Positions 1-11,965 of a stretch of 64,000 bases of DNA are shown here, piece by piece. Positions within the stretch are counted from its first letter, which is position 1. Every line of letters begins with the position of its first letter. The notes under the pieces are model-generated. The model had not been told where the DNA came from and did not search any database. It worked only from the letters and a program-made list of their open reading frames with translations. The DNA comes from Antitrichia curtipendula. Taxonomy: Eukaryota; Streptophyta; Bryopsida; Hypnales; Leucodontaceae. The position numbers and the translations under genes were made by a program. Where the stretch lies: the NCBI GenBank assembly GCA_951230915.1, contig OX579640.1, positions 12,482,981 through 12,546,980 on the forward strand. Reading direction: 5' to 3'.

Positions 1-389
1 TAGATATTCTTGACTAGCATCAACCGCAAAAATTTAAACCCATTCCCCAAAGCATGTTCTTACAATTTTTCTTTTCCAACTTGAATGTCTCTACAACATA
101 ATATTCATAATGATATTTATGTCTTCAAAGTTCCAAAGGTTTACTTAGTCGTTACTTATAATACAAAGAGCAATGAAGTCCTAGTCATTTATACCCTTTA
201 AAGACCAAACGCTCAAATTTCAAACAATGAACAAATGCAAATACATCTCAAGCACACATGATTGTGATTTTTCATCATTTAAAAAAAAAATTGTATTAAT
301 TCTTTAACATTTTTACAATACATATTTCAAGGACTTTGTTTTGCAAATATTTTGTAATTGAAAAGGTATTCGCATGTTTCACTTTAAAC
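1..389. other. AT-rich intergenic DNA
   Basis: No coding potential, RNA gene or clear repeat structure is visible. Only short homopolymer tracts are seen. Confidence 0.5.
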
Positions 390-975
390 CCTAAAGCCCC
401 GCTTGTCCCCTTGGGGGACAATTTGGGTCCGGGTAGGTTCCTATTGTCTCAATTTGAAGTGAATTTTTTGAGATTTTTTAAGGTTGTTTAGCCTTACAAG
501 AGCTTTGTGGATATATAATTTTTGTTTCAATCAAATGCTCGAAAAAAAAGTTATGGCACAATGAGCAAGAAATGGAGATTGGCGGGGAGCCCAAAAAAAT
601 TACAAGATGTCAAAATAATTTTTTTTGAATCTTTTTTCTAAAATAATATGTTTTTACCTATACATGAAGCTTTGATTCATTCTATTTGGACTAGGGATGA
701 GAAAGTTATGGACAATCTTAGTTTTTCGGGCAATTTAAGCATCTTCTTGAAAAAAATCTGTTTGTTCAACTTTCAATGCTAATATCTTCCAATCCGTACG
801 GTCAAATTTGATGAAATTTTTACTACATGATCTCAGACAAATTAAGTACAAGATCCTATGGTTAAATTTTTTTTAAATGATTTCCTTAAGTGAATACAAC
901 AAGAAGTGGTAGTCTTGAGTGTTTTTTGGCCTTGATTTTGGCAAAAAACATCCTCGGGGCTTTAGGAGTTCAAAA
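390..975 (+). repeat. Old dispersed repeat related to the TTAA-element family
   Basis: The segment opens with CCCTAAAGCCCC and closes with GGGGCTTTAGGAGTT, a degenerate terminal inverted repeat. Its interior shares wording with the better-preserved elements at 10134, 39774 and 47780, for example 'acaagatcctatggtta' followed by a T-rich tract. The opening part (GGGACAATTTGGGT, then GGTAGGTTCCTA) recurs at the far end of the window near 63680-63740 and in part near 11200. No ORF is present. I read it as an old, diverged, non-coding relative of those elements. Confidence 0.45.
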
Positions 976-3900
976 GGAACTTTCCAATTCAAAAAATGAC
1001 CCTCCAAAAATGACTTCAATAAATAAATAAAATAAAAATCTTTAGAAATATCATAATTAGAGCTTAAAATTTTTAATAAAAAAAATACATTTGAAAATTA
1101 CAAGTATTCAATCTAAAATTAATTTTGAAGAAACCTTGAAGAAATTATAGAATAAAAAAATATTTGTTACTTAAAATCATTACTTAAATATTTGTTGATA
1201 AATATATTGGTTAGTGTAGTAGTAGATCTAACCATACAAAGATGATCTATAGATTGTGTTTTACAAGTTTTCTTTGAATTTTTTTTATTAAATTATTATT
1301 CTAAGTTGCATTTATAGTACATCTTTATGAATTTGGAAATTTAAAGTTTCATACTACCACTTGTTTTTAAAGAGATTAAACAACTATACAAAAATAATCA
1401 ACCTTAGAATTAAGGTATAACAATTTAGATTTTAAAAATAAACTACACAAGCAAATAATCTCATTCTATTGCTTGTTTTTGAAGATAGATTTTTCTCAAT
1501 TTTTTTAAAAATTTTGTCCCACCATAAATTATAATATATTAGATAGTATTATTAATAAAACTAAATTTTAGACATATTTGATTTTATGTATTTTATATTA
1601 TGTGTATGTATAGAAGTTCATATGTTTAGCAATAATTGATCAAGATGTGATATTTATACATTATTTTTTATTATATAAAAACATGTAAAAAATAGTACAA
1701 TCTAATAAGTTTTATTGAAGAATCTAAAAGTAGAATCAAAATTAATGTTTACAAGTTTTAATTGTTTTGAGACCAATATTTTTTTCCAATTATTCTACAT
1801 CAAAACAAAATGCACATTTAGTACAAAAAACATTGAATCAAAATTTCTTTGTTATCAAGCTTGAATTCCAACCAATAGCCTTATTTGAAAAGGTAAGTTA
1901 TAGTTATATTGGTATTACAAATGATGTTGTGTGTATCCTCTTTGTCCCCAAATGCATGCAACATAAGGAACTAAAATTATCCCCCAAGTGCTTGAATTAG
2001 GACAAAACAATCAATATAATACAATTGTGAGGGAATAAGGTCTTAGCAACATTTGAGGTTCTTTAAATTTTGGGACCCTATATTTTTACTTTAAATTACA
2101 AAGATACAATGACCAGAATTCCAATTGGAAGGAAAGAGGTCAATTCAATATCAATAGTATACATGCAAGTGTAATGAATTTTAGTCATGCACCCAAATAA
2201 ACATTTATATAAGAATTTGAATAAAATTTAGAAAACAAATGGGCATGTATTCAAGAATAGTGAAAAATAAAGGGCAATATACTACTCCATAGTACTTACA
2301 TGATAATTCAGTTCTACGACAAAGGTCCAAAGTAGAACTAATTGTTGGTGTGTCCCTTGCAATTGCAATGAATCAATGGATGTTCACTTCTATGTCAATA
2401 GTAAGTAAATGCAAACCTTTGTTATGCAAAAATGAACATAACATGAGTTTTTCAAAAGCTATCTATTGATTTTCTTCTTTTTCATCAATGCAATGAAGGA
2501 CCTTGAAGTAGACCACTAAAAATGAGTGTTTCCTAAATTAAATCTATTACGTTTTCAACTATTTAAATTATTTTACAAAATAACATAAAAATATGATTAA
2601 TGCATAAATATAATAATTTAAAAAATTAAATATTAAAAAATGATGTTTTCTATTTTTTAATAATAATTCAATTGCTTTGATTTTAATTAAATTATATTAG
2701 TTTTAGTTATTTTATTCTTAATTTGACAAAACTATAAGGCAAAATGAGTGCATGAAAATTGGCAAAGGAGAGTTTGTCACCAATGAACATGATCAAATTA
2801 AAAATAGGATAGAAAAGACTTCCAATATGAAATTGGTTAAACTGATTAAGATATGAGAAGCTTTTTTTTAGCACAATCCTTTAAATAATTCTTCAAAAAT
2901 TTGCTTAAAATCAAACTTGAGTATTTTTTTATTACAAAAAAATTAATAAATCTATTTTAGCAAATCAATTTATTAAAAAATTTGAAATAAAATAAAATAT
3001 CTTGTTTTTAATTGAATAATCATTACACATAAGAATATCACAAAAACAAATGATAATAATGTTCAAATCTTGTTCAATTTAAAAAAATTATATATTTATA
3101 AAAAAATCTTAGAAGGTATACCATTATCAAGTGACATCATGATAAAGTAACTCATTATAAGACACTCTCAAAATATGCATGTATAATCAACTTGAATTTC
3201 ATTTAAAATTAAAATTAAAAATATTTGAAATAAAAAAATATAAATTTTATCTAATTTTCATAGTTGAATGTATTATGCAAGTAGTTTTGAAAATTCATTA
3301 CATCATCATAACTTAATTCATTACTATAGACCCTTCTTACCTTCTTAAAACTAATGCGCAATGCTACAAATAGAAAATAATACCAACTTCTCTAATGCAC
3401 TTCTACTTCTTAAATTATTGTAAATGAATTTATTTTATACTAATAGAATTTTGACTAACTACATTAACCATATTGACAAGTAACTACATGTTAATTAAAG
3501 CAAGGTCTACAAAATTTTATTATAAATGCCAACTCAATATGATAATTGTTTAGAAGGTATTTTGGGCTTAGTTTCTTTTTCTTTTTCTTCCATGATTTCT
3601 TCATAAATTTTCTTTGTATATCCTTCATATTTAATTTATTCATCATCTTGGGAGAATGCACCCAATACATATTAAATAGAAAAATATCAATGTCAATACT
3701 TCAAAAACCTTTACAAATAAATTTATTTTTTAATAAAAAATCTTATTTATTGTACATCTAGATTCCTCCTGTTAGTATAGAAAATCAAAATGAAAGATTT
3801 TTTTTTTCAAGATTTTTTTTTCAAATTATAATTGCTATAATAAAAACAACTTAGTTGGTTTGTACAATTGATGTAAATCTGAGATTTTTTATTTCTAAAA

Positions 3901-4460
3901 TTACAAATCATAGTATGTGTTAACAAGAGGATGGAAAAAAGAACTCCATCAACATTGCCTTTTAATAAAATGAAGATGATTTTATTAAAATATTATAACA
4001 CTTTTAGGTACATTAGATCTTTATATGGTTTATTTTCTATATTTTTACTAATTTTTGTATCATTAATTATAATATTTGAAATAAAGCCTTCTTTTGAAAT
4101 TTTGAATTTTCACTTTAAATTATTTCTTATATTGTAAATGTCCAAATGTCCAAAATTGGTCACTTTTGTATTTATGAGAGTTGCAAATAAATTCTTTATA
4201 AAATTTCAAAGGACCCTCTTAGAAATCAAAAATCATATCCTTTAGTTTTAGAAAATATAACATTGAGTCTTTACAATTATTAAAAAATCTATTAGTTTTC
4301 CAGAAGAGGCTTACAATAGACATTAAAAATATTCTAAATTCATTTATCTTTTGCCTCTTTCCTTAGTGATAAAATTAATGAATTTTTTAAAAGTGTATTC
4401 AAATTTTTTTTATTTCATTTCAAATAGAACAACAAAGTCATACAAAGATGGAAATATACT
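976..4460. other. AT-rich intergenic DNA, no gene seen
   Basis: About 3.5 kb of very AT-rich sequence. The short open frames (77, 71 and 68 codons near 1767, 3546 and 3931) use non-ATG starts or are runs of Phe, Ile, Leu, Lys and Asn. That is what AT-rich non-coding DNA produces, and I see no motif in them. Confidence 0.5.
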
Positions 4461-4580
4461 TTAAATAGGAGGTATTGATTCTTCCATGGCTTCTGCTTTT
4501 TTTGCTTCTTCTGCTTGTTTTTGAACTTGCTCTTGCAAATCCTTCAAATTCTCCATCTTTTTGTTGAGTTGCTGTTCCAT
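4461..4580 (-). CDS. Small Glu/Lys/Gln-rich coiled-coil ORF (39 codons)
   Basis: On the minus strand an ATG at 4580 opens a 39-codon frame ending in TAA at 4461. It begins MEQQLNKKMENLKDLQ, continues with Gln, Glu, Ala and Lys, and ends ESIPPI. The composition and heptad-like spacing of Leu/Met predict a short coiled coil, and the base use differs from the AT-rich surroundings. It could be the last exon or a fragment of a larger coiled-coil protein or of a retrotransposon gag-like protein. I do not recognise the family, and no flanking exon was found. The real ODAD3 gene lies 1.5 kb away on the same strand, but nothing links the two. Confidence 0.25.
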   Translation of the reverse strand: MEQQLNKKMENLKDLQEQVQKQAEEAKKAEAMEESIPPI

Positions 4581-6053
4581 TGTCAATTATAATATCAATA
4601 TTGCTATAAATTTAAACTTTAGGAATCTAATGGTGAAAAAAATAACTCCAAATCTTGCACTCTAAGAAGATTTGTTTTATTTTATTATGTATTTAAATTT
4701 TATATTATAAAATTAAATAATAAAAATCTACATCAATCCTTAAAAAGATGCTTTATAGACAATCCACACTATATCACAATAATCAATGATGGTTAAATTA
4801 TTAACCTCAAATCCTAAATCCTTTAAAATCCTTATTCTAAATGATAAACAAAGTACTTCATGATAATATTTTGTCCACATAACTTGTATTCATACCAAAT
4901 AATATTTGAATCTTAAAAAATACAAATTTTTTGTGATCAATTGAAGTACATCATATATTGTTCAACATTATTAGCAACAATTGAAAAGAGAATTTAAACT
5001 TTGACCCCCTGGTGCTCAACCATCTATTAGGTGGATGACAAACGTAGTGAGAAGTATACTTCAACCAATCAATATTCTTTGACAAAGAAATATCATGGAG
5101 CCAATGACCAAGTACATTTCATTTCTAAAACCAAGCATGAGACCAAGCACTAAGTCTAGTGTACATCAATTGCAAATTCTCAATATTGAATAGTTAGTGC
5201 ATGCTGAAGGCTCAATGATTGGTGAATGGGATGTCTATGCTATCAATGAAAGTAAGATACAAAAAGTTGTAGACATTTAATATTGCAAGGAAGTTGAGGC
5301 CCAAAAGTGGCTTGAGAGATAACTTTCAAGATTACCATAGAAATGAAGAATGCACCTATTGGTCCTAAAATTAGATCATATTTGGCAAAGTATCTTGGTT
5401 ATAAGTCTTGTCTTTTTAGAATTAAAGGAGTCTCAATGATTTTTATAAAATTTCAAAAAGTAATCTTACTAGAGTGGCAAACAACAAGATCCATCCCTCA
5501 TTGAAACACTTCCCTACATAATCAATACATCACCAAATTTTACAACTAACTACATATTTTTAGAGCTATGAAAAAAGAAATAAAATCTATTAAATTTTGA
5601 GATGTATGAAAAAAAGATAAGTCATAGTAAAAAAAGATTAGAAGTGATGAATTAAAATCATGGTTAGAAGGCTCTAGAAGTTGTTTTAAATCAACCACCA
5701 ATATACCACCAATTTGATACTAACCCATTCTCAATCTACAAGATGATTGGTTGATTTGAGGCACTTTTAAGTTTTAAAAAGTGGTTTATAGCCAAAATAA
5801 TGTTGGTGGATGTTGAAGAGCATGGCCCATTCATTTGGAATTATTGGTTCAAAATTATTCTTGGCATGGGATAAAAGGATGGTAGGACAATCGCCTACAC
5901 CTCAAATTTTAATGCATTTTTTCCCTCTTTCACTTAGCTTTCAGAATATGTAGTTAGTTTTAAATTTGACGTAGAATTGACTCTTGGGGAAAGGTCCAAT
6001 GGACTTAATGGACTTCTTTGTCAACATCTCTATCTTAGTCAAGCACTTAAGGG
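4581..6053. other. Intergenic DNA downstream of ODAD3
   Basis: The stretch 5030-5480 is less AT-rich and reads in broken frames, possibly a decayed coding remnant. No frame stays open long enough to identify it. If ODAD3 has a further 3' exon it would lie here, but I could not place one. Confidence 0.35.
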
Positions 6054-8559
6054 CTAAGCAAACAATCTATGCACAACAACCATCACGAAAGACATCCCAT
6101 ATGCAGTTTGGTTTGTGGATTCCCTTACCGTGAGTAATAAGATGAGTCTGTTTTCCAAAGTGAACATCGTTTCCAGCTGTTTCGTGAATCCTCTTTCGGC
6201 CTGCGAGAATCGATGAAAGCCACAGAAAAATTGATCTGTTAGGAAATTAGGTTGAAGGATTTGCAACACTTGCGGTTTCTTTTTTAATCAATTCAAGGAG
6301 ATCGCAGAATTTGAAGGTTTAGGTCATTAGACTAAGTTAGGTTATTACCAGTCCCTCACTGCCGGTGTGAAGCTTGTCCACAAGCTTCTTCGTGCCTTCG
6401 ACGATGAGCATGAGCATGAGCGGGTAGGAGTTTTGCCGACTCTTGAGATCCGAGACTCGGCGGATGGTGTTCTTGGTATTGTCAGCCAGAGAGAATACTT
6501 GATTGATGGGCAAGGACTCTTTTCTTTGGTAAGCCTGCAGATGTTTTAAGTCTAACTTTGGTATGTGATTCCTAGGTTTGAATGGAGGTTTTAGCAATGG
6601 CTTCACTGCTTGTTTCAAGCACTGCAAGACGCACTAATTGCACTGTTTATATCGCATTGTTTAACTAGAATGCATTTTGTTTTTACTTATTTTAATGACT
6701 AGTGTGAAGAAAGAAGTGTCATCTTTGGCCTTAAGGCATCAGAAATTTGAAATTAAGTTTAATTTCGGTTGAACTGTGTGATGTAAGACAAGTAGTGCGT
6801 CTCGCGGTAATTGATGTAATTGGTGTACGTAGGAAACAGAGGTTATTGCCTTATTGGGGTATATAGATTGAACGTTCTTTTTCTGCCGGTTTGGTATTAA
6901 GCATCAGTGCGGCTGTTCGGCTATGGTTGTGTTTGTTGTTGTTAAGAAGATTTTAGATTTGTCACCTTCGGAATTTCACCCGTGTTCTTTAGCTGCGCAA
7001 GACTTATTTGGAGATCCTTTTTCACTTGTTCTAGATAAACGACTTGCTTCTGTTGGAACAAGTACTGACTGTACATGCTTCGCAGACTGTCAACGTCCAT
7101 CACCATTTTGATCTTCCGGATTGTTATGAGTATCTTCTTTTGCAACTCGGGGTCTATTAACTGCCGTTGGCCAGCAAACCATAATGCAATCAACTGCAGG
7201 GCAAAGACTATCCTGCATTAGTTCCACGTCTTGTTTTGAAGATTGATGAACAGAATATTGTAAGAGCTACTTATGTGGACGTGGATGCTAAGCAGAGTGT
7301 TAAGCCTCACCTACATCATCGAGCTCCTTCTTTGCTTGCAAGCGCGACTTGTTGGCATCGAACACAATCATTCGAAGTTGCATGATCTGATGCATCTTCA
7401 TGTCTATGACATTTGTCAAGCTGTGGAGCTGCCATTTGCAAAAATTGGATTCTTAGGTCACAGCATGGAATTGCAAAACCCAGCTCTGACAAGTTGTGGC
7501 CAAATCCATTGTGAATGCAGACAATGGCTGGACCGAGCGTGTGGCAATGGCCGTGGTACCTGGCTGCTGAATATCGCTTTCTCCTCTCGCATGGGCTTCA
7601 ACAAGTTTTCGAAATGTGATTCCACAACTTGAGTGTCCTTGGTCCTCGCAAAGATGGTCACAAGCCTGGCATCCAGAAGGCGAATCTTCTCCATAATAGA
7701 CGTGTTGGGATCCAGGACGTCAGCGCAATCAAGCTCTGCGACCCTGGTTTCGGTGATTTGTTTTTGCAGCTGGAATGGGATAAAAACAACGATAGCAGTC
7801 TTAAATCGCATGTACATCATCCAAATATATGACCGGGAATTTATTGTGCACCCTTGTCTTGTCTTCTAAAGCCAAGAAGTTTATATTATCACTGTTGGCG
7901 TTATCATTGATCTTACTTGCCTGTAATTGCAGAGCAATTGATTTGGCCCTTTCCCCATCAAACTCTAATCGTAAAATTGCAGCTTGTTTACGCACGCCGT
8001 CTAGATCTGCTGCTTCCTTGCGAGAGGCCAACTCTTTCGCTTGCAGCAGCTGGAATGCTGAATGTAGCAACATGTTGGTAGTCCGTGCTGCTCTGATCAA
8101 CATGCGGTTTCGTCGGAGCTTTATTTGAGATGCCTCCCAGTAGGCTCTCCCAACGATGCCTGCCAAAGGAAACGAAACATGCCCGTCTCTTGAGTATGCC
8201 AACAAGTGAATCTCCCTGTGTCTTTATCATTGATGTGGTGATCACTCTCTTCGGACATACCTTCACACTGACAAAAACGTTCTGCATTCCTTGGTAATTC
8301 TGTTCCGACATTTGTAGTAGAGACTGCGGTTCGACATGCTAACCTAGTATTCTCACTTTTCATGTGCTTATTCCGTAGACAGATGTGGACTTTTAACCAG
8401 GTCTTTGAAGTGAAGAACCATTTGTCCCCTAGAGGATACGCCCTAAGTTCCCATGCCCCAAATTTTGCAGCGATGAAGATTACCAAGTTTGTTGACTTTG
8501 AACTCGAGCTCAATGCATCTCTCCTTCATGAGGTTGTTTCTCTTCGCGTCTAACGCCAT
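6054..8559 (-). CDS. ODAD3: Outer dynein arm docking complex coiled-coil protein (ODAD3/CCDC151, ODA10-like)
   Basis: Seven minus-strand exons join without a frame break: 8559-8484, 8159-7921, 7769-7560, 7428-7311, 7207-6966, 6534-6349 and 6200-6054. The last ends at a TAG reached by reading through a possible donor at 6128, so it may be 6200-6129 with a further exon unseen. The product is about 405 residues and nearly all helical. Landmarks in order are RAYWEASQIKLRRN (family GDRKAFFESSQ region), KIRLLDARL and FENLLKPMREEKAIFSSQ, VFDANKSRLQAKKEL, KIKMVMDVDSL with QYLFQQKQVVYLEQVKK, VEGTKKLVDKL, and LETMFTLENRLILLLT. From memory these align almost without gaps to CCDC151. The family docks outer dynein arms on ciliary microtubules. 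It is shorter than human CCDC151 (about 595 residues), mainly at the ends. The ATG is chosen because an in-frame TGA lies 15 nt upstream. Intron 2 has a GC donor. Confidence 0.8.
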
Positions 8560-8748
8560 CTTTGCAAAGCTTCAACAATCAAGCTGGATCTAAAAGTTGT
8601 CTTCCACAAAGGATCAGGAGAAGAACGGTAATGCCTACTTCATTGGCTTCTTTCTATTTGAATCCCTTTCCCTATACTTCAAAGATGTCAAAAAGCAGAG
8701 CGCGGCTCGCTTGTCTGCTTTGGACCTGCTACTAATCTCAACACCTAC

Positions 8749-8811
8749 CACGTGACCTAATCCTAAAGGATTATACCACATGAGGACTGGAGATAATGAG
8801 AACTGACGTCA
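8749..8811 (-). promoter_or_regulatory. Candidate ODAD3 promoter motifs: G-box and TGACGTCA
   Basis: CACGTG at 8749-8754 and the palindrome TGACGTCA at 8804-8811 lie 190 and 245 bp upstream of the ODAD3 start codon. Both are known plant bZIP/bHLH target sequences. Their function here is inferred from position only, and no TATA box or start site could be fixed. Confidence 0.3.
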
Positions 8812-9540
8812 TTTTTGGTGCACTTCTGAAAAATGTGAAGCAATGTATTTAAGTACACACCCAGATTCAAGCAGCCAAATGCAGGAGTTCCCAAATGCTG
8901 TATCATGAGGATGGGAGATAATGCAATGCATTTCATCAGGGTATGGGACACTGCATGAAATCATATGTGCTCAAGAATGAAGAAGGATCTGCCTGAAAAT
9001 CTGCCCTTGCCGAGCTGAGATCCGAGTAGCGGCCGTTGCAGTTCGAGCTCATCAGTGGTCATCACACTTCCAATCCGGTCTTGAGCCTCTTGACTAAATT
9101 CTCAACGGCTTTCATAATCAGAACTGAAAGGGTTTAACCGTTGAAGGACGCGGTCCCATGACCAAGGTAGGCACCAAAATACGATTATTGGACCAGTAGT
9201 GCATTCTTTGTTATTACAATTAACAGTGAAGTCATATCTTTTAGGTCCGCAGCATCAAAAAATTGGAATGAAAATATACTAATTTCAACAATGAGATTGT
9301 TCTAGCAAGAGATTTTAACCTTGTGAATTTTTTTTTTACATCGTGAAAATTGAGTTCAAAAATGAATTTTAGTAGATATTTTTCAAGAAGATGTTCTAAT
9401 TGCCCAAAAAACAAGATTGTCTATAATTTTTACATAATAAATTAAAATGGAATGAATCAAAGATTCTCATGTAGACAAAAGTACAATCTATAAGAAAAAA
9501 AATTTAATTTAAAAAAAATTAAAATTAAAATTTATTTTTA
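8812..9540. other. Upstream of ODAD3: GC-richer block, then AT-rich repeat DNA
   Basis: The block 9000-9180 is clearly GC-richer than its surroundings and may be a 5' untranslated exon of ODAD3 or a gene fragment. A minus-strand frame there is open for only about 17 codons from an ATG. No product is recognised. From 9200 the sequence resembles the diverged repeats at 59.6-60.5 kb. Confidence 0.3.
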
Positions 9541-9623
9541 CCACCAAACTAAATTGGGCTTACTATGCCACCAAACTAAATTTGGGCTTACTGTACCACC
9601 AAACTAAATTTGGGCTTACTATG
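9541..9623 (+). repeat. Three-copy tandem repeat, 27-28 bp
   Basis: Three head-to-tail units of CCACCAAACTAAATTTGGGC followed by TTACTATG or TTACTGTA, at 9541-9567, 9568-9595 and 9596-9623. They differ at one to three positions. They sit inside a diverged dispersed repeat and are non-coding. Confidence 0.85.
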
Positions 9624-10133
9624 CCATAATTTTTGCTTTCATGCATTGATTGAAATAAAAAACTTATTCCTAGAAAGATAATGTATTTTCTATCTTCACA
9701 AAATTTTTATAAAATATTGAAATTGTAGGAATTAGCCCAAAATCCATTCTATCCTCTAAGGGGACAATGGAACTTTAAAAATTAAATTTTTTATAGATAA
9801 TAAAGTATTTCTTTTACTAGGACAACATTGATTTCTATGCTGCCAATGACAATCAATTGAAGGGTTAAATTTAATATTGAAAATATATTTCAAATTGATG
9901 ATATTTAAAAAAAAATAGTATTAACAAACATAGAATATGTTTCAAGCTATGGATACTTTGGCAATAGGATTTTTATATGAATATCTGAGTTAAAAAAAAT
10001 ATGATATTTTGATTGTAAGCGAAAAAAAATTGTGTGAAAATTTATACAAATACTCAACCTATAGTCAAAAGGATTAATCAAAATAAGGATCCTTAATTTT
10101 TGAAGGACAAAAAATTCTTGTAGAGCCTTTAAA

Positions 10134-11057
10134 CCCCTAAAGGACCAGCATGCATTTTTTGGCAATATAGAAATTTTGGGTAGGTACCTGCGACTGGATA
10201 TTTTCATGTTTTTGGCTGAAATTTTAATAGAAGTTGTGTGCAAGGAATATCTTTCATATGCACTAAACTTCATGACATTTGGAAATACAAGTCAAAAGTT
10301 ATAGCCTAATATGTTACTTTTTTTCTCGGCTGGGCAGTCTAGGCAGATCAGAAAAATCACTTTTTTTAGAAACAAAAATTTGAAATTGGTTTTCTAGAGT
10401 TATAAATACGTGGAAAGCTTTTAATCATTCCATTTTGACCAAAGAGTCAAAAGTTATGAGGAGTTTTAGTTTGCGGGCAGTTATGGAATCTCTACTCTGA
10501 AATAAACTTTGAAGTCCTTTATCTTATTCAATTTTTAATTTTTTTTGAAAAAAATAAAATCATAGGATGTAGATTGTTTATTACAACATTTTGACCATTG
10601 GGATTGGCATTTTTCAATTCCATACCTAAATTCTTAACAATTTTGTATTTTAAATCATTCTCTATTTTATTCTACTTACTATTTTTTTCCTATATGTTGT
10701 ACAATTCCAAATGATGTGAAATTTTTTAAGCATGAATCCAACTTTTCTAGGAAAAATATTCCAAAGAAGCACCACCAATTTGGACATTTTTTCATAGAAA
10801 AGTGAGCTTCTGAAGTGCAGCTGCCCGGTTTTCCGCAGGGTCAAAAAAACAATTTCAGTGATTTTGAATTCTTATATCTTGCAATCCACTCTGTGAAAAT
10901 TTCTGAAATTTTTACCACATGTTTTCAAGTCAGAATACTACAAGATCCTACGGTTACATGTGTTAAAAAAAGTTTTTTTTCAAAAATTTGGTACTTGTAC
11001 TAAAAATGGCAGCTCTTGAGCGTTTTTGGTGAAAACATAGTCATGGAACTTTAGGGG
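10134..11057 (+). mobile_element. TTAA-flanked non-coding transposon (piggyBac-like ends), copy 1
   Basis: The element starts CCCCTAAAGGACC and ends GACTTTAGGGG-like (here GAACTTTAGGGG), followed by TTAA at 11058. On the left, TTAA is present at 10129-10132 with one extra A before the element. About 0.92 kb, no long ORF. Shared internal landmarks with copies 2-4 are 'agtgcagctgcccgg', 'tacaatattcc'-type AT tracts, and 'ggtgaaaacatag' near the right end. TTAA target sites and CCC-starting termini are hallmarks of piggyBac elements, so I infer a non-autonomous member. The superfamily call needs a transposase-bearing relative. Confidence 0.6.
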
Positions 11058-11389
11058 TTAATTGGGTTAAATGCTTGGGTAAGTTTATATGAAGTCATTT
11101 TTGAATGGATGAAAGTGAAACTTTTGCCCAAAACTCATTCTAGTACAAGCTTTGTAAAGATACAATTTTCTTTCCTAATTGGATGCTTGAATCAAAAGCT
11201 ATAGGTTTCAAAAGTTTAGGGACAAATTGGGCAATATGCTAATAGAGAAGGCAAGCAATTAGGCACTAAAAATTTCAACATTTCACTCAATGCACTAAAA
11301 ATGGGAGTTTTAGAACAATTTTAGAACCATAAGCTCAAAATTAGTGTAAATTAATGACTTTTTTAATTTTTTTAATTTTTATTTACTAC

Positions 11390-11965
11390 AACAAAATCTG
11401 CATTTTATGACTGCAAAAATATGACTAGGGATGACTGGTGACTGCTCACAGTCATATTTTGGGAGGCCAACATCTTGGGAAAAAATATGACTGCAAATAT
11501 GACTGCTAGTCATATTTGGGCCTTGTACTTCATGGGCGTATAGTACATGTCCAATGGAAACGGCTAAATACTTTATAGGGAACATATTTAAGGAATGTCT
11601 AGTTATATTATGTAGTCATATTTTTGTGTCAGTCATATTTTATAGTCACATATTTTTGGTAGTGACATTTTTTTGTTTTTGGGTAGCCCAAGGAAAATTT
11701 GGGCGCGGAACATGTTTGAAGAGCACCTAGTCATATTTTTGCTTGAGTCATATTTTGTAGTTATATTTTGGGAAGAGTCATATTTTGTAGTCACATTTTT
11801 TTTTATAGTCATTTCCTTTTTTCTTTTTGAACAAGGAACATGTTTGAAGAGCAACTAGTCATATTTTTGCTTGAGTCATTTTATCTCCTTTTAGAGCAAC
11901 TATAGAAAATTTGGACAGGGAACATATTTGGAGAGCACCTAGTCATATTTTTTCTTTAGTCATAT
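11390..11965. repeat. Left subterminal AGTCATATTT motif array of the CACTA element
   Basis: Many copies of AGTCATATTTT and its complement, interspersed with repeated blocks such as 'ggaacatgtttgaagagca' (three times between 11705 and 11935). These are not strict tandem units. The density is far above the surroundings and mirrors the right end. Confidence 0.75.

Noticed and set aside
6367..8553. Plus-strand frames across the ODAD3 locus
   Set aside because: They are shadows of the minus-strand exons, which have matching phases, splice sites and family landmarks.
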